Source: Voacanga thouarsii (taxonomy: Eukaryota; Streptophyta; Magnoliopsida; Gentianales; Apocynaceae). Taken from it: a stretch of 64,000 bases of DNA. Made by a program: the position numbers and the translations under genes. Numbering within the stretch: position 1 is the stretch's first letter; each line of letters starts with the position of its first letter. The DNA is taken from positions 5,952,001 to 6,016,000 of the forward strand of contig JANUWF010000008.1 in the NCBI GenBank assembly GCA_026120185.1, in the 5' to 3' direction. The notes beneath the pieces are model-generated. The model searched no databases, was not told the DNA's origin, and saw nothing but the letters and a program-made list of their open reading frames with translations. Of the stretch, positions 44,586-55,739 are shown in pieces.

Positions 44586-46308
44586 TATTAGTGTTATACC
44601 CTAAAGGCAATCACTTGTACATTATATATGACACATTTTATTTTAATAACAGGCATTATTTATCTCATAGTTTCTTTTGTTTACTTTTGTGTAAAATAAC
44701 TGTTAGATAAAGTCCCTAGTACAACACTGTGTTAAGGAAATTATGATAGAGATCATGATATGAGATTTCTACTACACTATATAGTGTTAGTACTTAAATA
44801 GTCCCTAGTCGTAGAATTAATGAAACAGGACATCATTAATGCGTTAATACTAGCATATGTTAGACTTCCTGATTTGATCAAGCAGTGTTTCTCATATCCG
44901 TGAGTATTGAGATACTCAAAGTTAGCACATGGATGCTTGTTAATGGAACAAGTTCATTGGATGACCTAGTTATGAGATAATCACATGGATAACTATTTAG
45001 TGCCAGTGATATAATCTCAATATAGCAAACGTGCAAGTATCCTTAGACTTGAGATCTCCAAAATACTTTGTTTGCTGAACTTTGTGCTTTGATTCCAATC
45101 TCTGGAGTCAGATCGAGGGCCGCCTATAGGATGGATATTGGGTACATTGTGAGGTAAACGAAAGTAGTTGAGAGGGTCAATAAAGGATTCACCACTCCTA
45201 ATAGTAGAGGCGAATATCTCATGGCTACTTATAGGAATTACTACTCGAGAAGTCCTTGGCCAAGGCGACTATGTATTGGAAACAGTTCCAATTGATACAC
45301 ATCTAGAGTAGTGGGTTCCTGGTACAAGTACTATTGTATTCGAGCCAGAATTAATATATATTCTGGGAGGAGTTGGCACTAATTCCATATCCAACCCAAA
45401 TGAGATATTGTATGGTGAAATGAGTTAATTGCACTGTAATTTGTTATTGAATGGTTCATGTCAAGCCACTTGACTTCCTGGACTCTTGGGTGGTCATGAT
45501 GTGTTGCTAGATACCGCTCATGATCTGGGAATATGAGTTTATTAATTGATGAATTAATAAATCAATCCTGATTAGAATCAATATAACTAATTCTAATTAA
45601 TTATAGATTATTAATCTAAAAACGTTTGGATTAATTCATAATCGCTACCAATTGACTAGAAACCTAATAGATCACACACAATAAAGGATTATATACTCAA
45701 GATGTTATTTGATAACATAGTGGGGTTAACTGAGAGAAAAAGAAGTTATTGTGGACAAATTATAATTAGTTATAATATATTGTCCAAATTGTAATTGTGA
45801 GAACTTTATGTTTCCAATTACAATTAGGAAATTCTAATAGAATTAGAATTCTCAGTTTTAGTAGGGTTTTTTTGGTTTTATGTATAAGATGCATGAAACC
45901 TAATCTAAGTTGATTCACGAAAACCCTAGAGAACACACAGACATTCTCTCTTCTCTCTCTCTCGTGGTTCTTGCAACCTAACCCTAGCCGCCACTTAGTT
46001 TTTCTGCTAGCACAAAAAACTTCATGCTTGAGTGTATCCTCTGTGTGGATTTCTATTAGAGATAATCACACACTGTGATTATAGTGGTTGGACGTTCAAC
46101 TCTCGTGGTATTTGATCAAGAGGATTGCTGGATGGTGCCTTGACTTAAAGAAGAAAAATTTTGTTCTTCAAACAATCATAGAAAGGTAAAAAGTTGTTAC
46201 CTTTGATCTCTTTATGTTTTGTTTTCCACACATATGCGGATCCTGGGATGGTATCTCGTTTTATTTTTTCGTTGCGCCATATATGGTATACATATGAGAT
46301 ACCCAATA
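44586..46308 (+). repeat. 5' LTR of copia C (1723 bp)
   Basis: TATTAGTGTTATACCC…GAGATACCCAATA; the terminal TG and CA are both mutated (TA, TA), while the 3' LTR keeps TG…CA. A by-eye comparison of the first 200 bases shows about 9-10 changes and one 13-base length difference. Confidence 0.92.
45879..45888 (+). promoter_or_regulatory. Possible TATA box of copia C
   Basis: TATGTATAAG, aligned with TATATATA in copy B, followed by a CT-rich transcript leader (TCTCTCTTCTCTC… near 45945-45962). Degraded relative to B. Confidence 0.4.
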
Positions 46309-46309
46309 G

Positions 46310-46321
46310 TGGTATCAGAGC
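46310..46321 (+). promoter_or_regulatory. copia C primer-binding site
   Basis: TGGTATCAGAGC, one base after the LTR; exact complement of the initiator tRNA-Met 3' end used by plant copia elements. Confidence 0.9.
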
Positions 46322-48270
46322 TATGCTATGCATGGTTTATAGACATTATTTTTTGCGTGAAAAACTATTTTCATGTATTTGAGTTTGTCTTTCTTCGCTG
46401 TGAAAATCGTTTTCATTCTAGTTGAAGTCATTTCGAGCATTATGGGTTGGGTCCGTAGCACAATATGATTGTGTAAAAGTTACAGCATATTTCGAAAGAT
46501 GTTTTCTTTAAGTGCTGAAAGTTTTCTACAAAAAAATGTTTTCTTGAACATGGTTGTTGCCTTCTATTTCATCCTAATTTTCTGTTTTAGTTTTGTTTAA
46601 ACTAACAAATTGGTTGTTGTTTTGAGCTTCAAAACAGAAAATACTACTGAGAATTGTTCTCACTAAAATCTGTAGAAGAAGAAGGCACCAGAAACTATTT
46701 CTAGAAAATTTTCAAAAATCGCCACCTTATTCCCGACTATAGCCGGTGCCAGCTTCGGCTCCTAGCCGGCGCCAGTTCCATGCTGTTTCGCGAACGTCCA
46801 AAAATCATTTCTGGAAGAAAATTTTTCTTAAAACCCGAATGCAGCCGGCGTTGGCTCTGGTTTCCAAACCGGCGCCAGTTCTGCTCTGTTTGTGACGTTC
46901 TAGCTATTTAAAAAAAAAAAAATCCTAGAATAGAATTCTGAAAGGAAAAAATCTCATTTGATGAGAGGCGATAACATAAAAATTTTTCTAAGCGAGCGCT
47001 GTCCCCTGACCCCACCCGCTGACCGGCCAGTGGGACTGCCGTTTTCGCTACCAAAGACGGGACCCAAAAGCATTTTCTCAAAATTAGTTTTGAGACAAAA
47101 AATTTTAGTTTTCAAAATAGTGATTTTGAAATTTTAAAATTAATGTATCTTTCTAAAATATTGATTTTAGAATTTGTTTTATTTTTCCAAAATAGTGATT
47201 TTGGGATAATAAAAATTATATATTTATTTTGTTTAAGCATAATTAATGGCATAGTGGATAGTTATGGACTAAAACCAATTATATCTGTTCATACATTTTA
47301 TAGTTTTGTTTTTTTATGAAATAGGGCCTGCATGTTCTGCCTTCTCTAGACTTCTTGTGTAATTCACTTCTCATCTAACTCCCCTCGAATGTAATTAGAG
47401 ATTTTCTCTCTTTAGAAAATTATGTAATCAGTCTACATTGGTTAGATAGGAGTAGAATTTTTTATTTTGGAGATGGCAACTAAAATAAGGCGAGAAGGTA
47501 AGACCTTCTACTTAAATCATGTATGAACACATAGGGTTAACTATATTAATTTCTTTTATGGCTCAAAGAAATTAATTTAAGGTAAAGTCCCTAACCATAC
47601 CACGTAATCGCTTTATTACCATGATTATCAATTATGTGATTTATTGATTTTTAATGCAAGTCATTTATTGAAATCACTAAAAGGAACAAATCCCTCAATT
47701 AATATGAAACCTAATTCCTTCCGTTAATAAAGTAAGAACGAGAGTCCTTTTTTGAGACCAAGTTGTTGGGCAAACCCAAGCCTACTTGACATCGGGCATG
47801 TTTAAGCTATGGGATTAAATTCTTTTGGAACTAAATTCCTGATTAATGGGTCGGGTTTAACTAAATTCTTCATCCCGATTGGACAAACTTAAGCATAAAG
47901 AAATTTAGAGGAAAAGTTGGGGTAGCCCAAAAGGCTTTAAGATTAAAAACTGTTAATCACCCAATAATCCGGTAATTACATACGATGTAATTGGTATTGA
48001 ATACCTACCAATGAACTTAAGGGTGGCTTGTTGGCAAACCCAATGTTATTCTTGAGGAATTTGGATACCGGTCCACTAGGAAAGCTTCCAATGGGCTTTC
48101 CCGAATCAGTAGTGGGGACTATTGGTTTGAGCAACATAGTGGAGTAAACTTGCGTTTAATTAAAGTCCTAATTATTTACATTTCAAGTGCATATACAAGT
48201 AGCTAATTCTCTCTATCTTTACATCTAGGTCATTTTCATCATATCAACAAACTTAAATCTATGTAGAATC
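46322..48270 (+). other. copia C untranslated leader with GC-rich blocks
   Basis: No gene. GC-rich blocks at 46735-46790 (CCGGTGCC, GCCGGCGCCAG) and 46845-46890 (GCCGGCGTTGG, CCGGCGCCAGTTCTGCT) resemble the block in the gypsy LTR at 8460-8775. A C-rich patch at 46988-47045 (CCCCTGACCCCACCC, GACCGGCCAGTGGG) follows. From 47060 it is AT-rich, ending at the gag start. Confidence 0.65.
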
Positions 48271-49060
48271 TTGGAAACCAACAAGTTAACCGAATCAAAC
48301 TACCTCAACTGGTATAGAAATTTGAGAATCATTCTCAAATCGAAAAAATTACTTTACGTGCTAGATGCTCCTATTCCGCCACCACCAGCTCAAGATGCTC
48401 ATGCTGATGAGCATGTTGTCCACAAAAGGCACAAGAAGGATAGTGATACAACATCATGTATTATGCTGGCATCCATAACTCCCGAGTTGCAAAAACAACA
48501 CGAGCATATAGATGCTCAATCGATTATACTACACCATCGAGAGTTGTTTGATGCCCAAACCAGAACTGAGAAATACGAGATCTCGAAGTAACTATTCTAT
48601 TACAAAATGGCAGAGGGCTCTTCTGTGGCCATTCATGGGCTGAAGATGCTGGGCTTGATAGAGAAGCTTGGATCTCTCGGGTTTGCAATGGATCATGACT
48701 TAAGTGTTGATTTAATTCTACAGTCTTTGCCTAATAGTTTCTCATAATTTGTGATTAACTATTAGATGAACAAGATTGAGTCCACCATTCCTAAGTTGAT
48801 CAATCTTCTCAAAACTGCGTAGTCCTCCATGAAGAAGGATTCCAATGCAGTTTTAATGGTAGAATCTTCTTCTAAGAAGAAAGTTCAAAAGAAGAAGAAG
48901 GCTCCCATGAAGCCTAAATGTGGTGTGAAGAAGAAGGATGCAGCTACCAAGGGCCCATGCCATCATTGTGGTAAGATGGGTCACTGGAGGCGTAACTACA
49001 AAGCCTACTTGGAGACCATTAAGGACAAGAAGTAGAAGGAGAAGCTTACAAACATTTCTA
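48271..49060 (+). pseudogene. copia C gag
   Basis: Starts METNKLTESNYLNWYRNLRIILKSKK in blocks typical of Angela/Tork gag, continuing RELFDAQTRTEKYEISK (stop at 48589-48591), then MAEGSSVAIHGLKMLG and MDHDLSVDLILQSLP. The basic region and knuckle are open at 48829-49035: CHHCGKMGHWRRNY, in which the last zinc cysteine is Tyr (Cys in copy B). Three stops in total. It would form the particle and bind genomic RNA. Confidence 0.86.
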
Positions 49061-49646
49061 CTTCTACTCTAGCTATGTTTATGATTGAGATAAACACTTT
49101 CTTTAGAAATGAGATATAGGTATTAGATACCGGATGTGGATCTCATTTGTGCAAAAACTTGCAGGGACTAAAGAGCAGTAGAAGGCTAGAGAAAGGCGAT
49201 GTAGACCAACGTACTGCAAATGGGGCAAAGGTTGCTGCACTTGCTATAGGGACATACAAGCTGAACCAGCCTTCGGGATTAATTCTAGAACTGTAAAACT
49301 ATTATTATATACCAGTTTTAATAAAAATATTATCTCAGTTGCATGTTTAGACTTAAATGGATTTCATTTGATATTTAAAAATAAATATTGTTCTTTTTCA
49401 TTGAATGATATTCATTATGGTTCAACAACTCTGATTAATGGTTTATATGTTCTAGACTTGGATAATTCAGTTCTTAATATAAACAATAAGAAACCTAAAA
49501 TGGATAACTCTTACACCTCTTACTTATGGCATTATTGTTTGGGCCATGTAAACGAAAATCGTGTTTTTAAATTACATAAGATTGGTGACTTATGATCATT
49601 TGATTATGAATTATATGGCACATGCAAATCTTGTTTACTAGGTAAA
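49061..49646 (+). pseudogene. copia C protease and pre-integrase zinc region
   Basis: VLDTGCGSHLC, the aspartic protease site with DTG intact (about 49126-49158), follows a TAG stop at 49117. The next part, NYQPSG-like, contains a stop or frameshift near 49297-49330. 49368-49595 is open: FSLNDIHYGSTTLINGLYVLDLDN and SYLWHYCLGHVNENRV. The HHCC motif has HYC for the usual HCR and continues CKSCLLGKM. Order and sequence match the open frame of copy B. Confidence 0.84.
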
Positions 49647-50522
49647 ATGACTAAAACTCTTTTTTCAGGAAAAGGAGAACTGGCTAAAGAGTTATTAGAA
49701 CTCATATATTCTGATGTATGTAGTCCAATGTCAATACAACCAAGAGGAGGTTATAACTATTTCATAATCTTTATCGATGATTTCTCACGATACAAGTATT
49801 TGTATTTAATGAAATACAAGTCTGAGACCTTTGAAAAGTTCAAAAACTTCAAGAATGAAATAGAGAAACAACTTGCCAAAAGTATTAAGACTCTAAGATA
49901 TGATCGAGAAGGAGTATACTTGAGCCAAGAGTTTCTGAGTTATCTTAGAGACAATGAGATATTATCTCAATGGACTCCACCACATACACCTCAACATAAC
50001 GGTGTATCTGAGAGAAGGAATTGAACCCTTCTAGACATGGTACGGACCATGATGGCTTCTGCAGACCTACCAAAATCATTTTAGGGGTATACACTAGAGA
50101 CTTCTGTTTATATACTAAATAGAGTTTCAATAAAATCGGTTGATACTACCCCATTTGAGATGTTCTTTGGTAAGAAACCAAAGTTATCTCACTTGCGAGT
50201 ATGGAGTTGTCTTGCCTTTGTCAAAAGGCCACAGTCAGACAAACTTGATAGTAAGTCTAACAAGTGTTTGTTTGTGTGATATCCGAAAGAATCTTTCGAA
50301 TATTACTTTTACTTCCCTTCCGAAAACAAAATGTTTATTTCGAAGCATGCCATCTTCTTAGAGAAGGAGCACATGCTCAAAGGGAACAGTGGGAGTAAAA
50401 TTGAACTTAGTGAAGTTCAAGTAGATTAAACAAATAAGGAACAACCGTTTGATCCCACATCTATTGAGAGAATAGATGAACCTTCTACTTCACAAGATCC
50501 TCGTAGATCTAGTAGGATACGT
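49647..50522 (+). pseudogene. copia C integrase
   Basis: 49647-50024 is open: LELIYSDVCSPMS (first Asp), YFIIFIDDFSRYKYLYLM, TLRYDREGVYLSQEF (second Asp, usual RSDRG changed to RYDREG) and PQHNGVSERRN (Glu). A TGA replaces the next Arg codon. The following SFWGY and VYILNRV blocks contain stops; the C-terminal FPYPSENKMF-like part is in another frame to 50428. Confidence 0.86.
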
Positions 50523-51340
50523 ATGGCACTTGAGAGATATGGATTTCTCATTAGTGACCACAATGATGTATTGCTCATAGAAAAAGATAAGCCTACTACC
50601 TACAAGGATGTTCTGAACAGTTCAGAATCTGGCAAATGGCTTAAGACCATGAGGTCAGAAATGGATTCCATGTACGACAACCAAGTATGGACTTTGGTTG
50701 ATCCACCCAAAGGAATTAAACCTATTGGGTGCAAATAGGTTTTCAAGAAGAAAACGGACATGGATGGTAACGTAGTTATGTATAAAGCATAACTAGTGGT
50801 GAAGGGTTATCGACAATAACATGGTATTGATTATGATAAAACCTTCTCGCCAGTAGCCATGTTAAAATCCATCAGGATACTCCTAGCCATTGCTACTCAT
50901 TATGATTATGAAATTTGGCAAATGGATGTAAAAATAGCTTTCCTAAATGGAAATATGACTGAGGAAGTATATATAACACAATCTGAGGGTTTCACATCCA
51001 ATGATAGCACAAAAGTGTGCAAGCTGCAAAGGTCCATTTATGGACTTAAGCAAGCTTCTAGGAGTTCGAATATCCATTTTGATAAAACAATCAAAGAGTT
51101 TGGTTTCATTCAAAACATGAATGAGCATTGTGTATACAAAAAGGCCAATTGGAGCGCAATCGTTTTCTTATTGCTTTATGTAGATAACATATTGCTAATA
51201 GGAAACGATATACCTGTCTTGCAAACGGTTAAAGTTTGGTTGTCCAAACAATTCTCCATGAAAGACCTTAGTGAAGCAACCTATATTCTTGGAATAAGGA
51301 TCTATAAAGATAGATCTAAAAGATTGATAGGTCTTTCATA
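50523..51340 (+). pseudogene. copia C reverse transcriptase
   Basis: 50523-50738 holds the N-terminal part up to VDPPKGIKPIGCK, where TGG has become TAG. 50859-51341 is open: MLKSIRILLAIATHYDYEIW, MDVKIAFLNGNMTEEVYI, CKLQRSIYGLKQASRSS and LLLYVDNILLIGND. The catalytic YVDD is YVDN, as in copy A but unlike copy B. Stops in KGYRQ (CAA to TAA) and in KARL add to the damage. Confidence 0.88.
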
Positions 51341-51978
51341 GTTTACATACATAGATAAAGTGCTAAAGAGGTTTAGCATGGATTAATCCAAAAAAGGATT
51401 CTTACCCATGTCATATAGTGTAAGCCTTTTAAAGTCAATGTCTCCTAAGACATAAGTTGAAAGGGATCACATGAGTAAGATTCCATATACTTCGACAGTT
51501 GGATATATTATGTACGCTATAATATGTACAAGGTCCGATGTATCTTATGGTCTCAGTTAGACAAGCATATACTAATCTGACCCTGGTGAGGGTCATTGGG
51601 CAACTATAAAGAACATCCTTAAGTACTTACGAAGGACTAAAGATGTGTTCTTAGTACATGGAGAAGGAGATTTGAAAATAAACGGGTGTACTGATGCTAG
51701 TTTTCAATCTGACAAAGATGATTTCAAATCACAATCTGGCTTCATGTTTACGTTGTACGAAGGGACAATAAGTTGGAAAAGTTCCAAACAAAAGACTATT
51801 GCACGTACTCTGATGCTATCATCTAATCCGAGAGATCATAAATAGAAATGATGTAAAGATAGAGAGAGTTCCCACAGATGAGAACATAGCTGACCCCCTT
51901 ACAAAAGCACTATCCCAAAAGAAACATAATTGTCATGTTGAGTTATTCGGTATTAGATACATGAATGATTGGCTCTAG
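51341..51978 (+). pseudogene. copia C RNase H
   Basis: Pieces: KVLKRFSMD, MSKIPYTSTVGYIMYAMI-like, then TIKNILKYLRRTKDVFLVHGEGDLKINGCTD in blocks, SQSGFMFTLYEGTISWKSSKQKTIA and ADPLTKALSQKKHN, ending RYMNDWL just before the polypurine tract. Stops at 51340, 51383 and 51556 and a deletion after KTIA remove the catalytic centre. Confidence 0.84.
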
Positions 51979-51992
51979 TGCAAGTGGGAGTT
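51979..51992 (+). promoter_or_regulatory. copia C polypurine tract
   Basis: TGCAAGTGGGAGTT directly before the 3' LTR TG; primes plus-strand synthesis. Confidence 0.85.
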
Positions 51993-53712
51993 TGTTAGTG
52001 TTATGCCCTAGAGGCAATCACTTGTACATTATATATGACACATTTTATTTTAATAAAAGGCATTATTTATCTCATAGTTTCTTTTGTTTCCTTTTGTGTA
52101 AAATAACTATTAGATAAAGTCCCTAGTACAACACTGTATTAAGGAAATCATTATAAGATATTCCTACTACACTATATAGTGTTAGTACTTAAATAATCCC
52201 TAATCATAGTATTAATGAGACAGGACATCATTAATGCGTTAAGATTAGCATGTATTAGACTTCTTGATTTGATCAGGCGGTGTTTCTCATATCCATGAGT
52301 ATTGAGATACTCAAAGTTAACACGTGGATGCTTGTTAATGGAACAAGTTCATTGGATGACTTAGCTATGAGATAATCACATGGACAACTATTTAGTGCCA
52401 GTGATATAATCTCAATATAGCAAACGTGCAAGTATCCTTGGACTTGAGATCTCCAAGGTACTTTGTTTGCTAAGCTTTGTGCTTTGATTCCAATCTTTAG
52501 AGCCAGATCAAGGGCTGTCTATGGGATGGATATTGGGTACATTATGAGGTAAACAAAAGTAGTTGAGAGGGTCAATAAAGGATTCACCACTCTTAATAAT
52601 ATGGGCGAATATCTCATGGCCACTTGTAGGAATTACTACTCGAGAAGTCCTTGGCCAAGATGACTGTGTATTGGAAACAGTTCCAATTGATACACATCTA
52701 GAGTAGTGGTTTCCTGGTACAAGTACTATTGTATTCGAGCTAGAATTAATATATATATTCTGGAGGGAGTTGGCACTAATTCCATACTCCAAACCGAATG
52801 AGATATTGTATGGTGAAATGAGTTAATTGCACTGTAATTTGTTATTGAATGGTTCAAGTCAAGCCACTTAACTACCTAGACTCTTGGGTGGTCATGATGT
52901 GTTACTATATACCGCTCATAATTTGGGAATATAGGTTTATTAATTGATGAATTAATAAACCAATCCTGATTAGAATTAATATGATTAATTCTAATTAATT
53001 ATAGATTATTAATCTTAAAACGTTTGGATTAATTCATATTCGCTACCAATTGTCTGGAAAACCTAATAGCTCACACATAATGGAAGATTATATACTCAAG
53101 ATGTTATTTGATAACATAGTGGGGTTAATTGAGAAAAAGAGAAGTTGTTGTGGACAAATTATAATTAGTTATAATTTATGGTCCAAATTGTAATTGTGAG
53201 AACTTGATATTTTCAATTACAATTAGGGAATTCTAATAGGATTAGAATTCTTAGTTTTAGTAGGTTTTTTTTTCAGTTTTATGTATGAGATGCACGAAAC
53301 CTAATCTAAGTTAGTTCACGGAGACCCTAGAGAACACACACGACATTCTCTCTTCTCTCTCTCTCTCGTGGTTCTTGCAACCTAACCCTAGCCACCACTT
53401 AGTTTTTCTGCTAGCACAGAAAACTTCGTGCTTGAGTGTATCCTCTGTGTGGATTTCTGTTAGAGACAATCACACACTGTGATTATAGTGGTTGAACGTT
53501 CAACTCTCGTGATGTTTGATCAAGAGGATTGCCGAATGACGCCTCGACTTGAAGAAGAAAAATTTTGTTCTTCAGATAATCATAGAAAGTTAAAAAGTTG
53601 TTACATTTGATCTCTTTATGTCTTGTTTTCCACACATATGTGGATCCTGGGATAGCATCTCATTTTATTTTTCCGATGCGCCATATATGATATGCATATG
53701 AGATACCCAACA
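51993..53712 (+). repeat. 3' LTR of copia C (1720 bp)
   Basis: TGTTAGTGTTATGCCC…GATACCCAACA, with TG and CA ends intact. Followed by the target copy CAACC. Confidence 0.92.
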
Positions 53713-54690
53713 CAACCATCCCGGGGTACTATACCTCAAAGGGCTTCTTCCATCGCGTCTCCCTCTCTTCATAGTGATACCCACACTAAACCAAAGCCTT
53801 CTCAGTTATTAGGCCTCGATCAGTATTAAGCTCACTAAGCTCTCTATCTAATCTCATTCTAAAGTCATTTGGAATGCGCATAATAACTAAGGGGAATTTG
53901 AGGGCTTTGGTTGATATGCCAGAGTAAACAACCTCTCGCAACGACTGAATAATAATAGGGGTAAGGGGAATAGGCTCGCTCCTCCTCATTTTATCAAGAA
54001 TGTAAATATCAAGGACCCTAGACTCATTAAAGCCACTAGCCTTGGGATAAACATTAAAAGCAAAAATATAGGCTATAGCACGCAATTGAGCCTCAAGATC
54101 ATTATTGGAGTAGTAACAATTTTGACCTATTTTCCCTTTTCTCCATGTGTTTAAACTTGCCCTCATAGCACTCACATCCCAAGTAGGCTCAGAAATAATT
54201 GTTGATTATTATGGTCTACACTATCCATGACCCCTCATCAGGGACTCCCAAAATCCAGGTTAATCTAACCCTCTCAAACTTAATAGATACCCCTTTTACC
54301 ATAGTAGAAATAACCTGAAGGTTATTTTTCTTCTTGTCCCTCATATTGACATAAAACTTTCTTACTCTCATAGGAAAATAAACACCTTCCAATCTAATGA
54401 TAGACTCCCACCCCCAATCACTTAAATATAGTGGAAAGCTCCAAGGAATAATCTAAGAAGGGCCTATACCACTTTTTGACTATGATTTTGTTATGTTGGT
54501 GATTTTGATACCAAATTTGACAAGAAATGTCAGAGAATTGGGTAGGTAAAGGCTCAAAAGAAGGTGCAGATGGAGATGCATCTTGAGCTCTCTTAGCCCC
54601 AGGTGCCAACCCCCTAGGTCTCCTAGACATGATAGAGACGTGATGAGGAACAAATGTAGGATAAAAAAAATAAGGCACCCTCAAAATCAC
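53713..54690 (-). pseudogene. PTPD-type gypsy element protein, N-terminal part, right (minus) copy
   Basis: Probable start ATG at 54630 (MSRRPRGLAPGAKRAQD), a basic leader that lacks a counterpart in the truncated plus copy. Next come SFEPLPTQF and IWYQNHQHNKIIVKKWYRP, then a stop; 54417-54180 holds RVRKFYVNM and VKGVSIKFERVRL with stops. 54175-53786 is open: MSAMRASLNTWRKGKIGQ, then AIAYIFAFNVYPKASGFNESRVL and GISTKALKFPLVIM. It reads into the copia C target site at 53713. The family is the plant 'putative transposon protein' domain found in gypsy elements; the function is not established. Confidence 0.72.
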
Positions 54691-55739
54691 TCTTTACACC
54701 ACAAGCAAAACACAACTCTCAATCGTCTCACTATCACCATAGTATTCAACACAACCACAACCACAACCTCAACACAAAACACCACAAGATAGCCAACAAA
54801 ATACAACACAATCTCTTCCAACAAACCGCCGTTATCCAATTCCAAACACAATATCAATAGTCATGATCAAATCACAATGCTCAATAGCCACCAATTAACA
54901 ATGTAAAGCTCATTACCCCAATACTAGGTTAGACATGAACTCTTATCATATATCTTAGGTAAGCTCAAAATTACACCTAATATAGGCATGCTCAATAGCC
55001 TCCAAAAATATGTAAATCATGAATAGCATCAATCAAATATCATTGTCAATTATATTCCTATGTTAACTAAGCCTTGAAGAAAGCAACATTGACATTCAAT
55101 CCATTCAACCAAAAGTATACAAGAATTTTTGGACAAAAATCCATAGAAAAATACCCAAAAATCAATAGAAAAAATTGAACCGTAGAAAGTGTAGAAAAAT
55201 CATACCACAATAATCTCCAATGTATGGGCAATGATCCTATACAAAAAAGATTGAAGAAATTGTGCACCAAATGGAAGGATTGAAAAATGAATTTGAAAGA
55301 AAAGATTGGATTTTTGCTAGTTTTAATCTAAAACTTCAAAAACAAAGTGAAGATTTTGTGTTTGGAAGGTGTTTTGGAGGTTTAGAAAGTGACATGGCGA
55401 TAGGTTGAGAGAAAAAATAAGAGACAAGAATGGTTTGAAAGAAATGACCAATAATGGCTAGTATAAGATGTGTAGCTGATCAGGCCTGGCTGGGACCATG
55501 GACTGGGCCTGGCATCGGGCCTGTTCTACCTTCGGGTTACTTTCAGGCCGTGCTGGACCCACGCTCGGGCCAAAGTTCGGGCCCAGAGCTAGGTCAACTC
55601 TGGCCAACTAAAATGCATTTTTAAAAAATTAATTAAATGAACACAAATAATAATTAAAACATAAAATCATGAAGATAATTCATTCTAAAAGATTAAAAAG
55701 ACAAAAAAATGAATAAAAACACACAAAAATTAAATAAAT
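54691..55739 (-). other. Spacer between gag and PTPD gene of element H
   Basis: No gene is seen. 54691-55480 is AT-rich (poly-T and GTTGTGG repeats on the minus strand near 54750-54780). 55481-55620 is strikingly GC-rich, with repeated GGCCTGG, GGGCCTG and TTCGGGCC words resembling the GC-rich blocks in the gypsy LTRs. 55621-55739 is AT-rich. Confidence 0.55.

Larger units (their letters stand above)
44586..53712 (+). mobile_element. Angela-type Ty1/copia retrotransposon, copy C, 9.1 kb, both LTRs present
   Basis: 5' LTR 44586-46308, primer-binding site 46310-46321, leader, gag, protease, integrase, RT, RNase H, polypurine tract 51979-51992, 3' LTR 51993-53712. The flanking five bases are CCACC and CAACC, one change apart. 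The empty site is visible in the sister host copy (GGGATGGTGAAGC at 43062-43074). It lies antisense in the PTPD gene. All coding parts have stops, so it is defective. The LTR start (GCCCTAGAGGCAAT) and length fit the Angela lineage. Confidence 0.92.

Noticed and set aside
32239..53717. One Angela insertion copied by the inverted duplication
   Set aside because: The target duplications differ (ACAAC against CCACC/CAACC) and the insertion points are 15 bp apart, so B and C are independent insertions.
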